Below are positions 1 through 8,143 of a stretch of DNA of 64,000 bases, one piece after another. Under the pieces are notes generated by a model. It did no database searches. It was not told the DNA's origin and saw only the letters and a program-made list of their open reading frames with translations. Source of the DNA: an uncultured Candidatus Saccharibacteria bacterium (GTDB lineage Bacteria; Patescibacteriota; Saccharimonadia; Saccharimonadales; Saccharimonadaceae); contig CALEXY010000013.1 in assembly GCA_937924995.1 (NCBI GenBank), positions 62,001-126,000 of the forward strand. Direction: 5' to 3'. The position numbers were made by a program, and so were the translations under genes. The stretch's first letter is position 1, and each line of letters starts with the position of its first letter.

Positions 1-497
1 ATGCAAAGGCGGAATTTAATGGCGTGGAAATCGAGGATAAGGCGATTGAATATATTGCAAAAAGTGTGGAAACCAATATTCGCGACCTGGAAAGTATGTA
101 CAGTAAAGTCATTGCGATGGCGGATGTGAAGTGTATTTCCCCACTAATGGTGATTAATGAAGGAATGGTGGGAGTGGTCGGCAATACGACGCGCTCGAAA
201 GTATTTTCACCAAGCACGGTAATTGAAACGGTGGCAAATTTCTTTAATATTTCTCCAGAAGAAATCTGTGGGCGCAGCCGGGTAGCACATATAAAAACCG
301 CGAGACAGATCGCCATGTTTATCATGTCGCGTGATTTACAGATGAGTACGACAAAAATTGCCAATGAAGTGGGATTAAAAGATCACACGACGGCGATGCA
401 CGGGATTAAGAAAATTGAAACCGACACGAAGACAGATTTCGTACTACGCGATCAGCTGAATGAGATTCGTGATCAATTAAATAATGGCATCGTTTAA
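1..497 (+). CDS. dnaA: Chromosomal replication initiator DnaA (C-terminal part, cut by window edge)
   Basis: The open frame runs in from the window edge (first full codon at base 3), so the GTG at 24 is internal. What remains is the end of the AAA+ domain III and all of domain IV. The stretch IEDKAIEYIAKSVETNIRDL is the helical lid region. GRSRVAHIKTARQIAMFIM and DHTTAMHGIKKI form the DnaA signature, the helix-turn-helix that contacts DnaA boxes. The protein initiates replication as an ATP-dependent oligomer at the origin. It is followed by dnaN and recF, the common dnaA-dnaN-recF order. Family identity is certain; the N-terminal domains cannot be judged here. Confidence 0.97.
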   Translation, partial: AKAEFNGVEIEDKAIEYIAKSVETNIRDLESMYSKVIAMADVKCISPLMVINEGMVGVVGNTTRSKVFSPSTVIETVANFFNISPEEICGRSRVAHIKTARQIAMFIMSRDLQMSTTKIANEVGLKDHTTAMHGIKKIETDTKTDFVLRDQLNEIRDQLNNGIV

Positions 498-753
498 GTA
501 ATTGTGGAAAAGTGGTGAAAAACAATGTGGAATAGAATGGAAAAGGTTGCTAAAAAGTCAGTTTGGTTTGAGGAAAAGTCCAGGTTTTACACAGTGAGTG
601 GAAAACAAAATCGAGTTTTCCATAAAGTTTTCCAAGTTTTTCCCACAGTTTTACACAAGCAAATTTTAAAAATTACCCCTATTAAAAATGCAGTTTTCAA
701 CTTTTACACATAGCCTACTAATACTACTAATAAATATATAAGAAAGGAGAGTT
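498..753. other. dnaA-dnaN intergenic region with DnaA-box-like 9-mers and trinucleotide tract
   Basis: The region is AT-rich and gene-free. It holds several near matches to the DnaA box TTATCCACA or its complement: TGTGGAAAA at 503-511 (one mismatch), TGTGGAATA at 526-534, and TTTTCCCACA and TTTTACACA around 640-660. A three-base periodic tract (CTACTAATACTACTAATAAA) lies at 715-734 just before the dnaN ribosome site, reminiscent of DnaA-trio elements. Dense G-poor runs (AAATTTTAAAAATT) lie at 661-675. This is the classical place for oriC, but the strand-skew evidence points to 26.5-27.4 kb instead. It may be a regulatory DnaA-binding region or a former origin. Confidence 0.5.
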
Positions 754-1857
754 ATGGAAATCAATGTTGAACAAAGCAAGTTAGCCAAAGCATTAAGTAT
801 CGTTAGTCGAATTACAGGAGGAAGTCGTACGACTTTACCGATTCTGAATAATGTTTTAATGGAAGCTAAAGATAATAAAGTAACTTTAGTGACAACCAAT
901 TTAGATATGGCAATTAATTATTACTTGCCTACCACATTAGCCAAAGATGGAAAAATTACCGTACCAGCCAAACTTTTAGCAGATTTTGTAAGTAATCTAC
1001 CGAAGGGCGAAGTGAAAATTCAGGTAAATCAAGAAAAATTAACGGTGAGTGAAGGAAAATATAAATCGGTATTTAACGGAAATGCAGCGGAAGATTTTCC
1101 AGAATTACCAGAGTTTGATGAAAAATCAGCAATTTCTTTCCAGATGGGGATTGATGAATTTCGTTTGGGGATGAATGCAGTAAAAATTGCCTGCTCATCA
1201 GACACGACGCGTCCGACGTTAACGGGAATTTATTTTAATAGTTTTGAGAGTGGACTATATGTGGCAGCTACCGACGGTTATCGTTTAGCAGAAAAGAAGT
1301 TAATTAATAAAATCGAGAGCGAAATTAAGGCAATTGTACCAGTACAATGTATCGTGGATGTACTCGGGGCAATTTCAGATAATATGGAAAATATTGAAAT
1401 TTTATTCGATGAATTTCAAGTGCGTTTTCGTCTAGGTGAAATTGAAATTATTTCAAAATTAATCGACGGAGCTTTTCCGGATTATCGTAAATTAATCCCA
1501 GAAAAATCCCAGGTAGAAATCTTGCTGAATAAGGCGGAATTATTACGTGGCGTAAAACTCGCGGCGTTGTTTTCGCGCGCGACAAGTGGATCAATTGTTT
1601 GCGAGTCGAAAAAAGATGAGCAGATCTTCGTGGTGTCTTCGGTCTTAAATGAGTTTGGCGAGAATAAATCAGAAATTGAAGCGGAAATTTCGAATGATGC
1701 AAAAGTAGTGTTAAATTCAAAATACTTAAATGATGTTTTATTAGTATTAGACGAAGAGGAGCTAAAATTTGGCATTTCTGGAAAGCTTTCACCAGTATTA
1801 ATTCAGAATAAAAATAGTTTTGATTACACCCATATTATTATGCCTTTGAAGAGTTAG
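754..1857 (+). CDS. dnaN: DNA polymerase III beta sliding clamp
   Basis: Encodes the ring-shaped processivity clamp that tethers DNA polymerase III to DNA and recruits ligases and repair polymerases. The 367-residue length is normal. The sequence shows the three-fold clamp architecture: SRITGGSRTTLPILNNVLMEA at the N-terminus, SSDTTRPTLTGIYF and ATDGYRLAEKK in the middle domain, and the C-terminal end YTHIIMPLKS, which resembles the usual VMPMRL binding-pocket edge. An AGGAG ribosome site lies 6 nt before the ATG. recF starts at the very next base after its TAG, so the two are translationally linked. Confidence 0.98.
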   Translation: MEINVEQSKLAKALSIVSRITGGSRTTLPILNNVLMEAKDNKVTLVTTNLDMAINYYLPTTLAKDGKITVPAKLLADFVSNLPKGEVKIQVNQEKLTVSEGKYKSVFNGNAAEDFPELPEFDEKSAISFQMGIDEFRLGMNAVKIACSSDTTRPTLTGIYFNSFESGLYVAATDGYRLAEKKLINKIESEIKAIVPVQCIVDVLGAISDNMENIEILFDEFQVRFRLGEIEIISKLIDGAFPDYRKLIPEKSQVEILLNKAELLRGVKLAALFSRATSGSIVCESKKDEQIFVVSSVLNEFGENKSEIEAEISNDAKVVLNSKYLNDVLLVLDEEELKFGISGKLSPVLIQNKNSFDYTHIIMPLKS

Positions 1858-2868
1858 ATGTTAATTGATTACATAAAATTAAATAATTTTCGCATTCATA
1901 AGGAATATTATTTAAAAATTAAACCAGATACGACGCTGATTCTGGGGGCGAACGGCATTGGTAAAACTTCGGTGATTGAAGCGATTTATTTGGTATTGCG
2001 TGGAAAATCTTTTAAGGCGACCGATAAAGAAATTTTGAACCGAGAAAGTGAGTTTTATCGGATTGAACTAGGTAAAACGGACGGTGAAAAAATCGTGGCA
2101 ACTTTTGACGGAAATAAAAAACAATTTTTAGTGCAAGATAAAAAAAGTGCGAGGTTGCCAAAGAAGGATAAATATCCGGTAATTCTCTTTTTGCCGGAAG
2201 ATATGCACCTGATTTCCACAAGCCCGACGAAGCGGCGAAATTATTTTGATCGAATTTTAGAGGAATTTGATCTTAATTATCATCATAATTTATTGATGTA
2301 TGAAAAAACTTTGAAACAACGCAACGATTTATTAAAAAAGATTGCGATTTCGGAACAAGAATTTGGTCTGGAGAGTGAAAGTGTATTTTTTTCATTAAAT
2401 ATTATGCTGAGTAAATATGGTACGGCGATTAATCAAACTAGGCAGCGTTATATTGGGCGAATTAATGAAAAAATGACGACCCTATATCGTTCGATTGCGC
2501 AAAATTTAGACGAGATCGAGATTTATTACGATTCTCTATGTGGATTAAGTCAAAACGACTATTACAAGCGCTTAGATGCGGAATTTCGCATGGATTTAAT
2601 GCGGGGTGCTACAAAGTTTGGCGTGCATCGGGATGATTTCTTATTTAAGTTTAATGGGGTGCTGGCGGATGGGACAGCGAGTCGGGGAGAAACGCGGTCG
2701 ATTATTTTGGCTTTAAAATTTAATGAGGCGGAACTAATTGAAACGGAGACGCGAAAAAAGCCGGTGATTTTACTCGATGATGTTTTTTCAGAATTAGATA
2801 AGGGGAGACAAACTGCCCTGGTGGAAAAATTCAAAAATCACCAGGTGATATTGACATCTGTGGAATAA
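1858..2868 (+). CDS. recF: RecF, SMC-like recombination mediator ATPase
   Basis: RecF binds gapped DNA and helps load RecA with RecO and RecR. Residues 30-37 carry the Walker A loop (GANGIGKTS). The ABC-type signature region (SRGETRSIILALKFNE) and Walker B (PVILLDDVFSELDKGR) are near the C-terminus. The opening LNNFRIHKEYYLKI is the typical RecF start. At 336 residues it is slightly shorter than the E. coli protein. The ATG abuts the dnaN stop codon with no gap and no ribosome site of its own, so it depends on coupling. It converges with the next minus-strand gene, with only 15 bp between the stops and no obvious terminator. Confidence 0.96.
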   Translation: MLIDYIKLNNFRIHKEYYLKIKPDTTLILGANGIGKTSVIEAIYLVLRGKSFKATDKEILNRESEFYRIELGKTDGEKIVATFDGNKKQFLVQDKKSARLPKKDKYPVILFLPEDMHLISTSPTKRRNYFDRILEEFDLNYHHNLLMYEKTLKQRNDLLKKIAISEQEFGLESESVFFSLNIMLSKYGTAINQTRQRYIGRINEKMTTLYRSIAQNLDEIEIYYDSLCGLSQNDYYKRLDAEFRMDLMRGATKFGVHRDDFLFKFNGVLADGTASRGETRSIILALKFNEAELIETETRKKPVILLDDVFSELDKGRQTALVEKFKNHQVILTSVE

Positions 2869-2883
2869 ATGGTGAAAAAATAA

Positions 2884-3573
2884 CTACTTATCGGTGGCTT
2901 TAAAAGATTGAACTTTTATGTCTGTTGGGTTGTTTTTGCAGTGGGTATAATTAATTTTATATTTAGATAAATTAATTCCCTTTTGTTTAAAATAAGATTC
3001 GGCATTCTTTTTTAATTTATCTACACGTTCATCATAACAGGTGATAAGATCAATACTTAATGTAATTTTATTAAAATCTTTCTCGTCTCGGGAAGCCGAG
3101 GCAGTAAAACCGAGTTTGTAGTTAGCGACTGGTGTAACTTTAAAAATTGGATCATTATTATACTCATCTAGTTCTATTGAAAAACCAGATTGTTCAATAG
3201 TTTCTCGTAGTTGCGATTCTTCTTCATGATTGTCATAATAATTTTTATTATCGTTAGTCGGTTCTAGCCATTCATAAATAAGTGTGGTTTTTTCTTTAGA
3301 AAAATTTATTTTTTTATTATATTCTAGAAAACCATCCGCTTTTATAAGAACTTGTTTTTCTCCGGGAGTTAATGTGATATTATCTGAATTTTTATATTTC
3401 TTACCGTCAATATATAATTCTGCAGTTTTTGGTGCAATAAGAATTTTTACTTTGGCGGTATAAGTGGATGTAAAATATAGAGCTGTAAAAATAATAAAAA
3501 TTAGTAAAATAGGCAAAATAAAAACTAAGAGTTTTTGAAGTTTAGTTAAATTTTGAAATTTATTTACCCACAT
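2884..3573 (-). CDS. Membrane-anchored PEGA-domain protein of unknown function
   Basis: A short basic N-terminus leads into one strong membrane helix (residues about 15-35). A PEGA-type beta domain follows (about 39-95: AKVKILIAPKTAELYIDGKK ... PGEKQVLIKADGFLEY). PEGA modules are found in surface proteins of Gram-positive bacteria and CPR and are thought to bind cell-wall or surface components. The last about 100 residues form a mixed alpha/beta domain with two cysteines and no recognised family. It is the last gene of the minus-strand T4SS-like block, 15 bp after the cell-wall hydrolase gene, with an AGGA ribosome site, so it is probably co-transcribed with it. Function is inferred from position only. 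Confidence 0.7.
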   Translation of the reverse strand: MWVNKFQNLTKLQKLLVFILPILLIFIIFTALYFTSTYTAKVKILIAPKTAELYIDGKKYKNSDNITLTPGEKQVLIKADGFLEYNKKINFSKEKTTLIYEWLEPTNDNKNYYDNHEEESQLRETIEQSGFSIELDEYNNDPIFKVTPVANYKLGFTASASRDEKDFNKITLSIDLITCYDERVDKLKKNAESYFKQKGINLSKYKINYTHCKNNPTDIKVQSFKATDK

Positions 3574-3588
3574 ATTTTATCCTAATTA

Positions 3589-5037
3589 TTATTGAGAAAT
3601 TGGAATATTTTCAGTGTTATTAGTAGCTTTATTTTCATCCTTATTATTTTTAACCGTAGTATTAGTATTATTAATTGGTTTATCTCCAACATAACGCCAA
3701 ATTTCAAAAGGAGCACCATAAACACCAGTTACGGCGCCGGTTCTATCGGTATGTGAGGCATGAATCATATGTGGTACTTTTGCTGAATCACGATAGAAAA
3801 TGGCAATATGTCCACGTCTCTCTCCATTACCATTCCCTGAAGTTTTTAAAAGAATATCGCCATTTTGAAGGTTAGGATCGTTGTAATTTGATTTGTCGCG
3901 CAGAAAATTATCATCATATGGTAAACGCTCATATAATGGTGAATTATGTACATATGTATATGTGTCTCCACTAAAAGATACTCCGCAGCAATGTTTGGCA
4001 AATTCTGGGTCTATTCCAGAAAATGAAAAAACAGAAGAAACAAAAACATCACAGGATGCACCAATTGGACTTACTCTGTTAGTTAAACCGTTCTGTTCCA
4101 TAGCAAGTTTATACGAATCTGTTAATTGGTGAGCTTTAGCTTTTGCGATATCGGTTTGTGGCCAGGCTAATTTAAGTGCGGTATCGACAATTAGATTACC
4201 GGTCTCACCACCAATACAATTATTACCTCCAGCTGATCCGCGTCCGCCTAGGGCTTTGTAAATCAGAAATGCACCAGGTCGAATAGTGGCTGGTAAAATA
4301 CATCCATGATCGCATCTAAATTCGCGCCACTCTTTGTCATTACGTGAATCACGAGATGCATCAGCTAAATTCATAACATATGGTGATCCCTCACCGCGAT
4401 TTACACCAGCCTCATCAAACCCACGTACTCTGGCCTGCATTTTATATCGATCTGCGGTACCATTATAACGGAAAAATGCTTCCTTAATACCATCTTCTGA
4501 GGATAAATCTAATTTTTCAGCATATCTTTTTCGAATTTGTGCAGCAGCCATTTTGGTTTGTTTTTCGAATTCTGCGGGTGAAATTTTTTGTCCAGGTGGA
4601 AACATACCATCAAGTTCTAAAAACTGATAAACACCTTGTGCGTTATCTGTTGGATTCATATTATTTACATAGCTAGATTCCATGCCGTGAATGGCTGCTA
4701 ATATTTGCCATTCAAAACCTTGTTCATTAGCAGCAGCTTCATAGACTGGTTTATTTTCTTCAATTTTCTTTAATTCGTATTCTTTTAAGACTGGGTCACC
4801 ATTATAAAGAGTGTTATTCGATAAGTCTAATGGTGAGTTGCAACCACCACTAGCTTTACCATCGTAGTAAAAAATATTATTACTATCATAGAAATCTAAA
4901 ACATTATCGTCATTTTCAGCGTGGACGTAGGTGGCGTTAATAATGGTAAAAGTTAGAAGAATGAAAAAAGAGACTAAAAAACGGGGGTTCAAAAAGAATT
5001 TTTTGAGATTTTTAGAAAGTGTTTTGACCTTATTCAT
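3589..5037 (-). CDS. VirB1-like cell-wall hydrolase: lytic transglycosylase-like plus NlpC/P60-CHAP-like domain
   Basis: An N-terminal signal/anchor helix (residues 18-40, ending VHA-EN) predicts export. Residues about 100-200 look like a lysozyme/lytic transglycosylase fold: ILAAIHGMESSYVNN has the catalytic-type glutamate (E120), followed by AQGVYQFLELDG. Residues about 320-450 look like a cysteine peptidase/amidase: the nucleophile is in GASCDVFVSS (C329) and the histidine in RGHIAIFYRD (H410), with a later HMIHASH. Two enzymes in one protein would cut both glycan and peptide of peptidoglycan, as T4SS VirB1 or Gram-positive conjugation hydrolases do. It is followed by the PEGA gene. A -10 box 8 nt before the start implies a leaderless transcript. 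An endolysin is less likely given the neighbours. Confidence 0.8.
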   Translation of the reverse strand: MNKVKTLSKNLKKFFLNPRFLVSFFILLTFTIINATYVHAENDDNVLDFYDSNNIFYYDGKASGGCNSPLDLSNNTLYNGDPVLKEYELKKIEENKPVYEAAANEQGFEWQILAAIHGMESSYVNNMNPTDNAQGVYQFLELDGMFPPGQKISPAEFEKQTKMAAAQIRKRYAEKLDLSSEDGIKEAFFRYNGTADRYKMQARVRGFDEAGVNRGEGSPYVMNLADASRDSRNDKEWREFRCDHGCILPATIRPGAFLIYKALGGRGSAGGNNCIGGETGNLIVDTALKLAWPQTDIAKAKAHQLTDSYKLAMEQNGLTNRVSPIGASCDVFVSSVFSFSGIDPEFAKHCCGVSFSGDTYTYVHNSPLYERLPYDDNFLRDKSNYNDPNLQNGDILLKTSGNGNGERRGHIAIFYRDSAKVPHMIHASHTDRTGAVTGVYGAPFEIWRYVGDKPINNTNTTVKNNKDENKATNNTENIPISQ

Positions 5038-5045
5038 GTGGTTTA

Positions 5046-5051
5046 ATTATA
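5046..5051 (-). promoter_or_regulatory. -10 box of the cell-wall hydrolase gene (leaderless)
   Basis: TATAAT on the minus strand lies 8 nt before the ATG at 5037, with no Shine-Dalgarno between. The promoter overlaps the 3' end of the upstream gene. Confidence 0.6.
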
Positions 5052-5054
5052 ACA

Positions 5055-8006
5055 TTAAACAAGAGAAGTTTGTGTACGGAACTTATATTCTAAAATATAT
5101 TTAGTTTCTTTTTCTTGATTAGATTTTGTATCGGAGTCTTGTTTTAGATGATTAATTTGACTTGCTAGGGTGGAGCGGTAAAGTGATTCCCCACTAATTA
5201 AAGTCTTGACTGGTTTTACGAGAATATCAGCTAAGGTTTCTGGTGGGCGATGTTCGGCTAGATAATTGTAATAATCAATAGTGGCGAGAACGAATTCTGC
5301 ATCAGTTTTACGAAGTCCGGAGAATCTAGCAAGTTGACCAGAAGCGGAATTATCAATTGGATTTTCTTGACGATATCTGGTGGCTGCAGCTAGAACTGGA
5401 TCTTGAAGATTACCAGCGGAATCTGTGTTATCTTCACATTTAGTTTGGGTACAAATACGGTTACGTTCGACAAATTTTTGAAGATAACGCATTTCTTTCC
5501 AATGTGGATTGGATTCGCCCATGACACAGTTTTTACCAGAAGCCCAGGCTTGGGCATCTGGATCAGCGGCAATAAGTTTTTCGATACCATCTTTTAACCC
5601 CATTAAATCAGGTATAAAACCGAAGAGATTTTGATGAATAATTTTACCAAGAATACCACTATTTTTTAGGGCATCTTCTTTTTTCTGAACTAAATCATCC
5701 ATGATATTTTGGTCGAAGACACCAAATGGAGATTCACGGTTATCACAATAACGAATCTTATTATCGAGAAGACTGGCTTCAATAACTTGAGTCTTATTGT
5801 CTTTTTTAGTTGTATATTTTTTAATAATGCTTTGATAGGTGGAATCTGATTCATCGAGATTTTTTAGACTTGGATCAGAAGCACTGATGTCTGAGCCATA
5901 CATATCACAGACGGCACCAATATTAGCAAGACGCTGACAAATTTTGGAATCTTGTCTCTGATTTTTGAAATTTACGCCAGCAATATTGGAATCATAAACT
6001 GTACTAACTACACCATTGGCAGCAAAAGTATTTGTGGCGGTAATGTTTGCGAGTGAACTAATACTTCTAGAGGTATTAGTGGTGAGATTGGAGAGATTCT
6101 TTAGAGGACTATTATTGTATGGCATATAACCAAAACGGACTACAAGATTACCGAGGAAAGTATTTGGACTAGAAACGTCAAATGGGCTACGATTCATACG
6201 ATCGAGTTTAGCCTCTTCATTAGCAGCAATGATAGTTTCTTGAAAATAAGCATCAGCAATTTCTTTTGAGGCGGGACCTTGACCAGCAGCTTGGCGACCA
6301 ATACGCCCGTTCATAATATTCGCGCCACCAACAAAGCTTTCGCCGCCAGGAATACCCTGTAAAACAAGAGCTGGGTTACTAAAAATAGTTTTTGCAACAT
6401 ATGGAATAAGTACGGCGAGGCCAGCTTTGATAGCAAAACCAGCAATAATACTGAGAGTTTTTTGGGCGGCAAATTTTTTAAGTACGGTTACAGCAACAAT
6501 ACTAGTACCAGCACTAAAAGGTGTAGCAACCACAGCTGCAACATTAGAAGCAATATCAACTACAGAGGCAGCGAAGCTAGCAACGGCACATCCGGCATTG
6601 GCGGTAGTGGAAGTGGCAATACTGAATTGAGCCGCATTAAAAACATTTTCAATGGCATAGTTTTTGGTTTGACTGAGTTGAGCTTTTTCACCTGAAAGTA
6701 CAGAGTAGGCACCTTGGGCCTGAACTGGAGCGCCTTCAATTTCTTTTTCTTGTCCATCGGAGGTATCGATATATTTGGCTTTTTTTGATGTTGTTAACCT
6801 TGATAAAGCTTCATCTATCGGCGAAGTATTTCCCTGTCCAGCCTTGGCCTTACTGAGTGGCTCGATAGTGGAGGAGAAATGATGTACCATATTGATAATT
6901 TGAGAGGCAGCTACGGCTAAACTTACCATATTGGCGACACGTAATACGCCACAACCGAGTGCCGCACCACCAGCCACTACAGATAAGCCGTCGATAAATT
7001 TTTGGGCTTTAGTGTTGGCGGTTTTAAGATTGGCCTTTTCGGTTTCAATAGAACTTGGTTTTTGTCCATCAGTATCAACGTCTGGAGTGTCAGAGTTATA
7101 AGACTTACTCTCTACGGATTGAGGTTCATTTTCGACGGTAGTTTTAGTATTACCATCTTTATCGGTTTCTGATACTTCTTCTTCAGTGACATAGCGACCC
7201 TCAGCTCCTTGACCTTTATATTGATTAATATCGGTCTCTATAAAGGCTTTTTCATCAGCAGCTTTATCATCCGATCGTTTGAAAGATTTAAAAAGATTCC
7301 TCGTGACTTTAATGGAACTAAAAGTAGCAGCGGCGCCTGGATCAAAAAAATTTGCAGAGCGGCCGCGCTTGGATTTAGTGAAGGCTAGCTGAAATTTTTG
7401 ATCAGAATCATAAACAGATTTAAGTTTGTCAGCGGTAATGATTTTATTATTGTAGATAAGTACATATTCATTGGATTTTTCTTGTACTTCGATATCGTTT
7501 TTAGCGAGACGTTGCTTGAGATAGTCTGGGAATTTGCCATGTTTTTTTTGCATGTATTCCTTAGTCATTTGGAGAGAAGTGGCGGAATAAGTTCCGAACA
7601 TGGTGTCGGTAGCTCGAGTGATAAGAGTTTCGATATGATTGGCGATATTAGAGATGCCAAAAATTACACTAAAAAGTCCACCAAAAAGGAGGACGATAAG
7701 ACCAATGAGCGGGGCATATTTTTTGAGTTTTTTGACTTTTTCTTTGCCGGAAAGTTGGTTTTGATTTTGGAAATTACCGGAGCCGGTATAGAAAGATTTT
7801 TGCTCAAGATCGCGAAGATTGGCTAAAGAATTAGTCTCAGAATTCGCGACAGCGCTAGAATTTTCGAGAGATTGTAGGGCGTTTTGGCTGGAACTAGTGT
7901 TTTGAGAGGCAATTTGGTTTCTAAAAACAGCGGAATTATTATCCGAATTTTTCGACACAGAAAAATCAGGCTTAATATTATCTTCGCCGTAATAGACCTT
8001 TGACAT
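5055..8006 (-). CDS. Large T4SS-associated membrane protein, unknown family
   Basis: 983 residues. The N-terminal about 90 residues are hydrophilic and Asn/Ser/Gln-rich (cytoplasmic tail). A transmembrane helix follows at about 96-118 (YAPLIGLIVLLFGGLFSVIF). Residues about 340-380 and 480-560 contain further hydrophobic, Ala-rich segments (AGGAALGCGVLRVANMVSLA; KTLSIIAGFAIKAGLAVLIP). The remaining C-terminal half is hydrophilic with about eight cysteines (SKICQRL, GAVCDMYG, RYCDNRE, KNCVMGE, RICTQTKC), suggesting an exported disulfide-bonded region. I recognise no domain. It sits between VirB4 and the hydrolase and has its own leaderless-type promoter. A VirB6- or VirB8/10-like scaffold or a surface effector are both possible. 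Confidence 0.65.
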   Translation of the reverse strand: MSKVYYGEDNIKPDFSVSKNSDNNSAVFRNQIASQNTSSSQNALQSLENSSAVANSETNSLANLRDLEQKSFYTGSGNFQNQNQLSGKEKVKKLKKYAPLIGLIVLLFGGLFSVIFGISNIANHIETLITRATDTMFGTYSATSLQMTKEYMQKKHGKFPDYLKQRLAKNDIEVQEKSNEYVLIYNNKIITADKLKSVYDSDQKFQLAFTKSKRGRSANFFDPGAAATFSSIKVTRNLFKSFKRSDDKAADEKAFIETDINQYKGQGAEGRYVTEEEVSETDKDGNTKTTVENEPQSVESKSYNSDTPDVDTDGQKPSSIETEKANLKTANTKAQKFIDGLSVVAGGAALGCGVLRVANMVSLAVAASQIINMVHHFSSTIEPLSKAKAGQGNTSPIDEALSRLTTSKKAKYIDTSDGQEKEIEGAPVQAQGAYSVLSGEKAQLSQTKNYAIENVFNAAQFSIATSTTANAGCAVASFAASVVDIASNVAAVVATPFSAGTSIVAVTVLKKFAAQKTLSIIAGFAIKAGLAVLIPYVAKTIFSNPALVLQGIPGGESFVGGANIMNGRIGRQAAGQGPASKEIADAYFQETIIAANEEAKLDRMNRSPFDVSSPNTFLGNLVVRFGYMPYNNSPLKNLSNLTTNTSRSISSLANITATNTFAANGVVSTVYDSNIAGVNFKNQRQDSKICQRLANIGAVCDMYGSDISASDPSLKNLDESDSTYQSIIKKYTTKKDNKTQVIEASLLDNKIRYCDNRESPFGVFDQNIMDDLVQKKEDALKNSGILGKIIHQNLFGFIPDLMGLKDGIEKLIAADPDAQAWASGKNCVMGESNPHWKEMRYLQKFVERNRICTQTKCEDNTDSAGNLQDPVLAAATRYRQENPIDNSASGQLARFSGLRKTDAEFVLATIDYYNYLAEHRPPETLADILVKPVKTLISGESLYRSTLASQINHLKQDSDTKSNQEKETKYILEYKFRTQTSLV

Positions 8007-8012
8007 AAGAAT

Positions 8013-8018
8013 ATTATA
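8013..8018 (-). promoter_or_regulatory. -10 box of the 983-aa membrane protein gene (leaderless)
   Basis: TATAAT on the minus strand is followed by six bases (ATTCTT) and then the ATG at 8006. There is no room for a Shine-Dalgarno sequence. Confidence 0.65.
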
Positions 8019-8064
8019 TGAAATTTTTGGAAAAAAATCGAGTGGGTTAGACTGATTTTTAGAT

Positions 8065-8094
8065 AAAAATAACTCTTTTTTCAGAGTTATTTTT
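8065..8094 (-). terminator. Terminator after the prgI-virB4 operon
   Basis: A 12-bp perfect inverted repeat (AAAAATAACTCT / AGAGTTATTTTT) lies 50 nt after the VirB4 stop. The flanking A and T runs give it a U-tract on the minus-strand transcript. Confidence 0.8.
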
Positions 8095-8143
8095 ATGCCA
8101 CTATGCTGAGTTTATTTTTTTAGAATGGTCTTTATCTTTTAAA

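Noticed and set aside
525..713. A 62-aa frame between dnaA and dnaN
   Set aside because: No ribosome site and atypical composition; it crosses DnaA-box-like sites in the putative regulatory region.
3589..5037. Prophage endolysin
   Set aside because: No other phage genes are nearby; the neighbours are T4SS-like, and the protein has a signal helix as VirB1-type hydrolases do.
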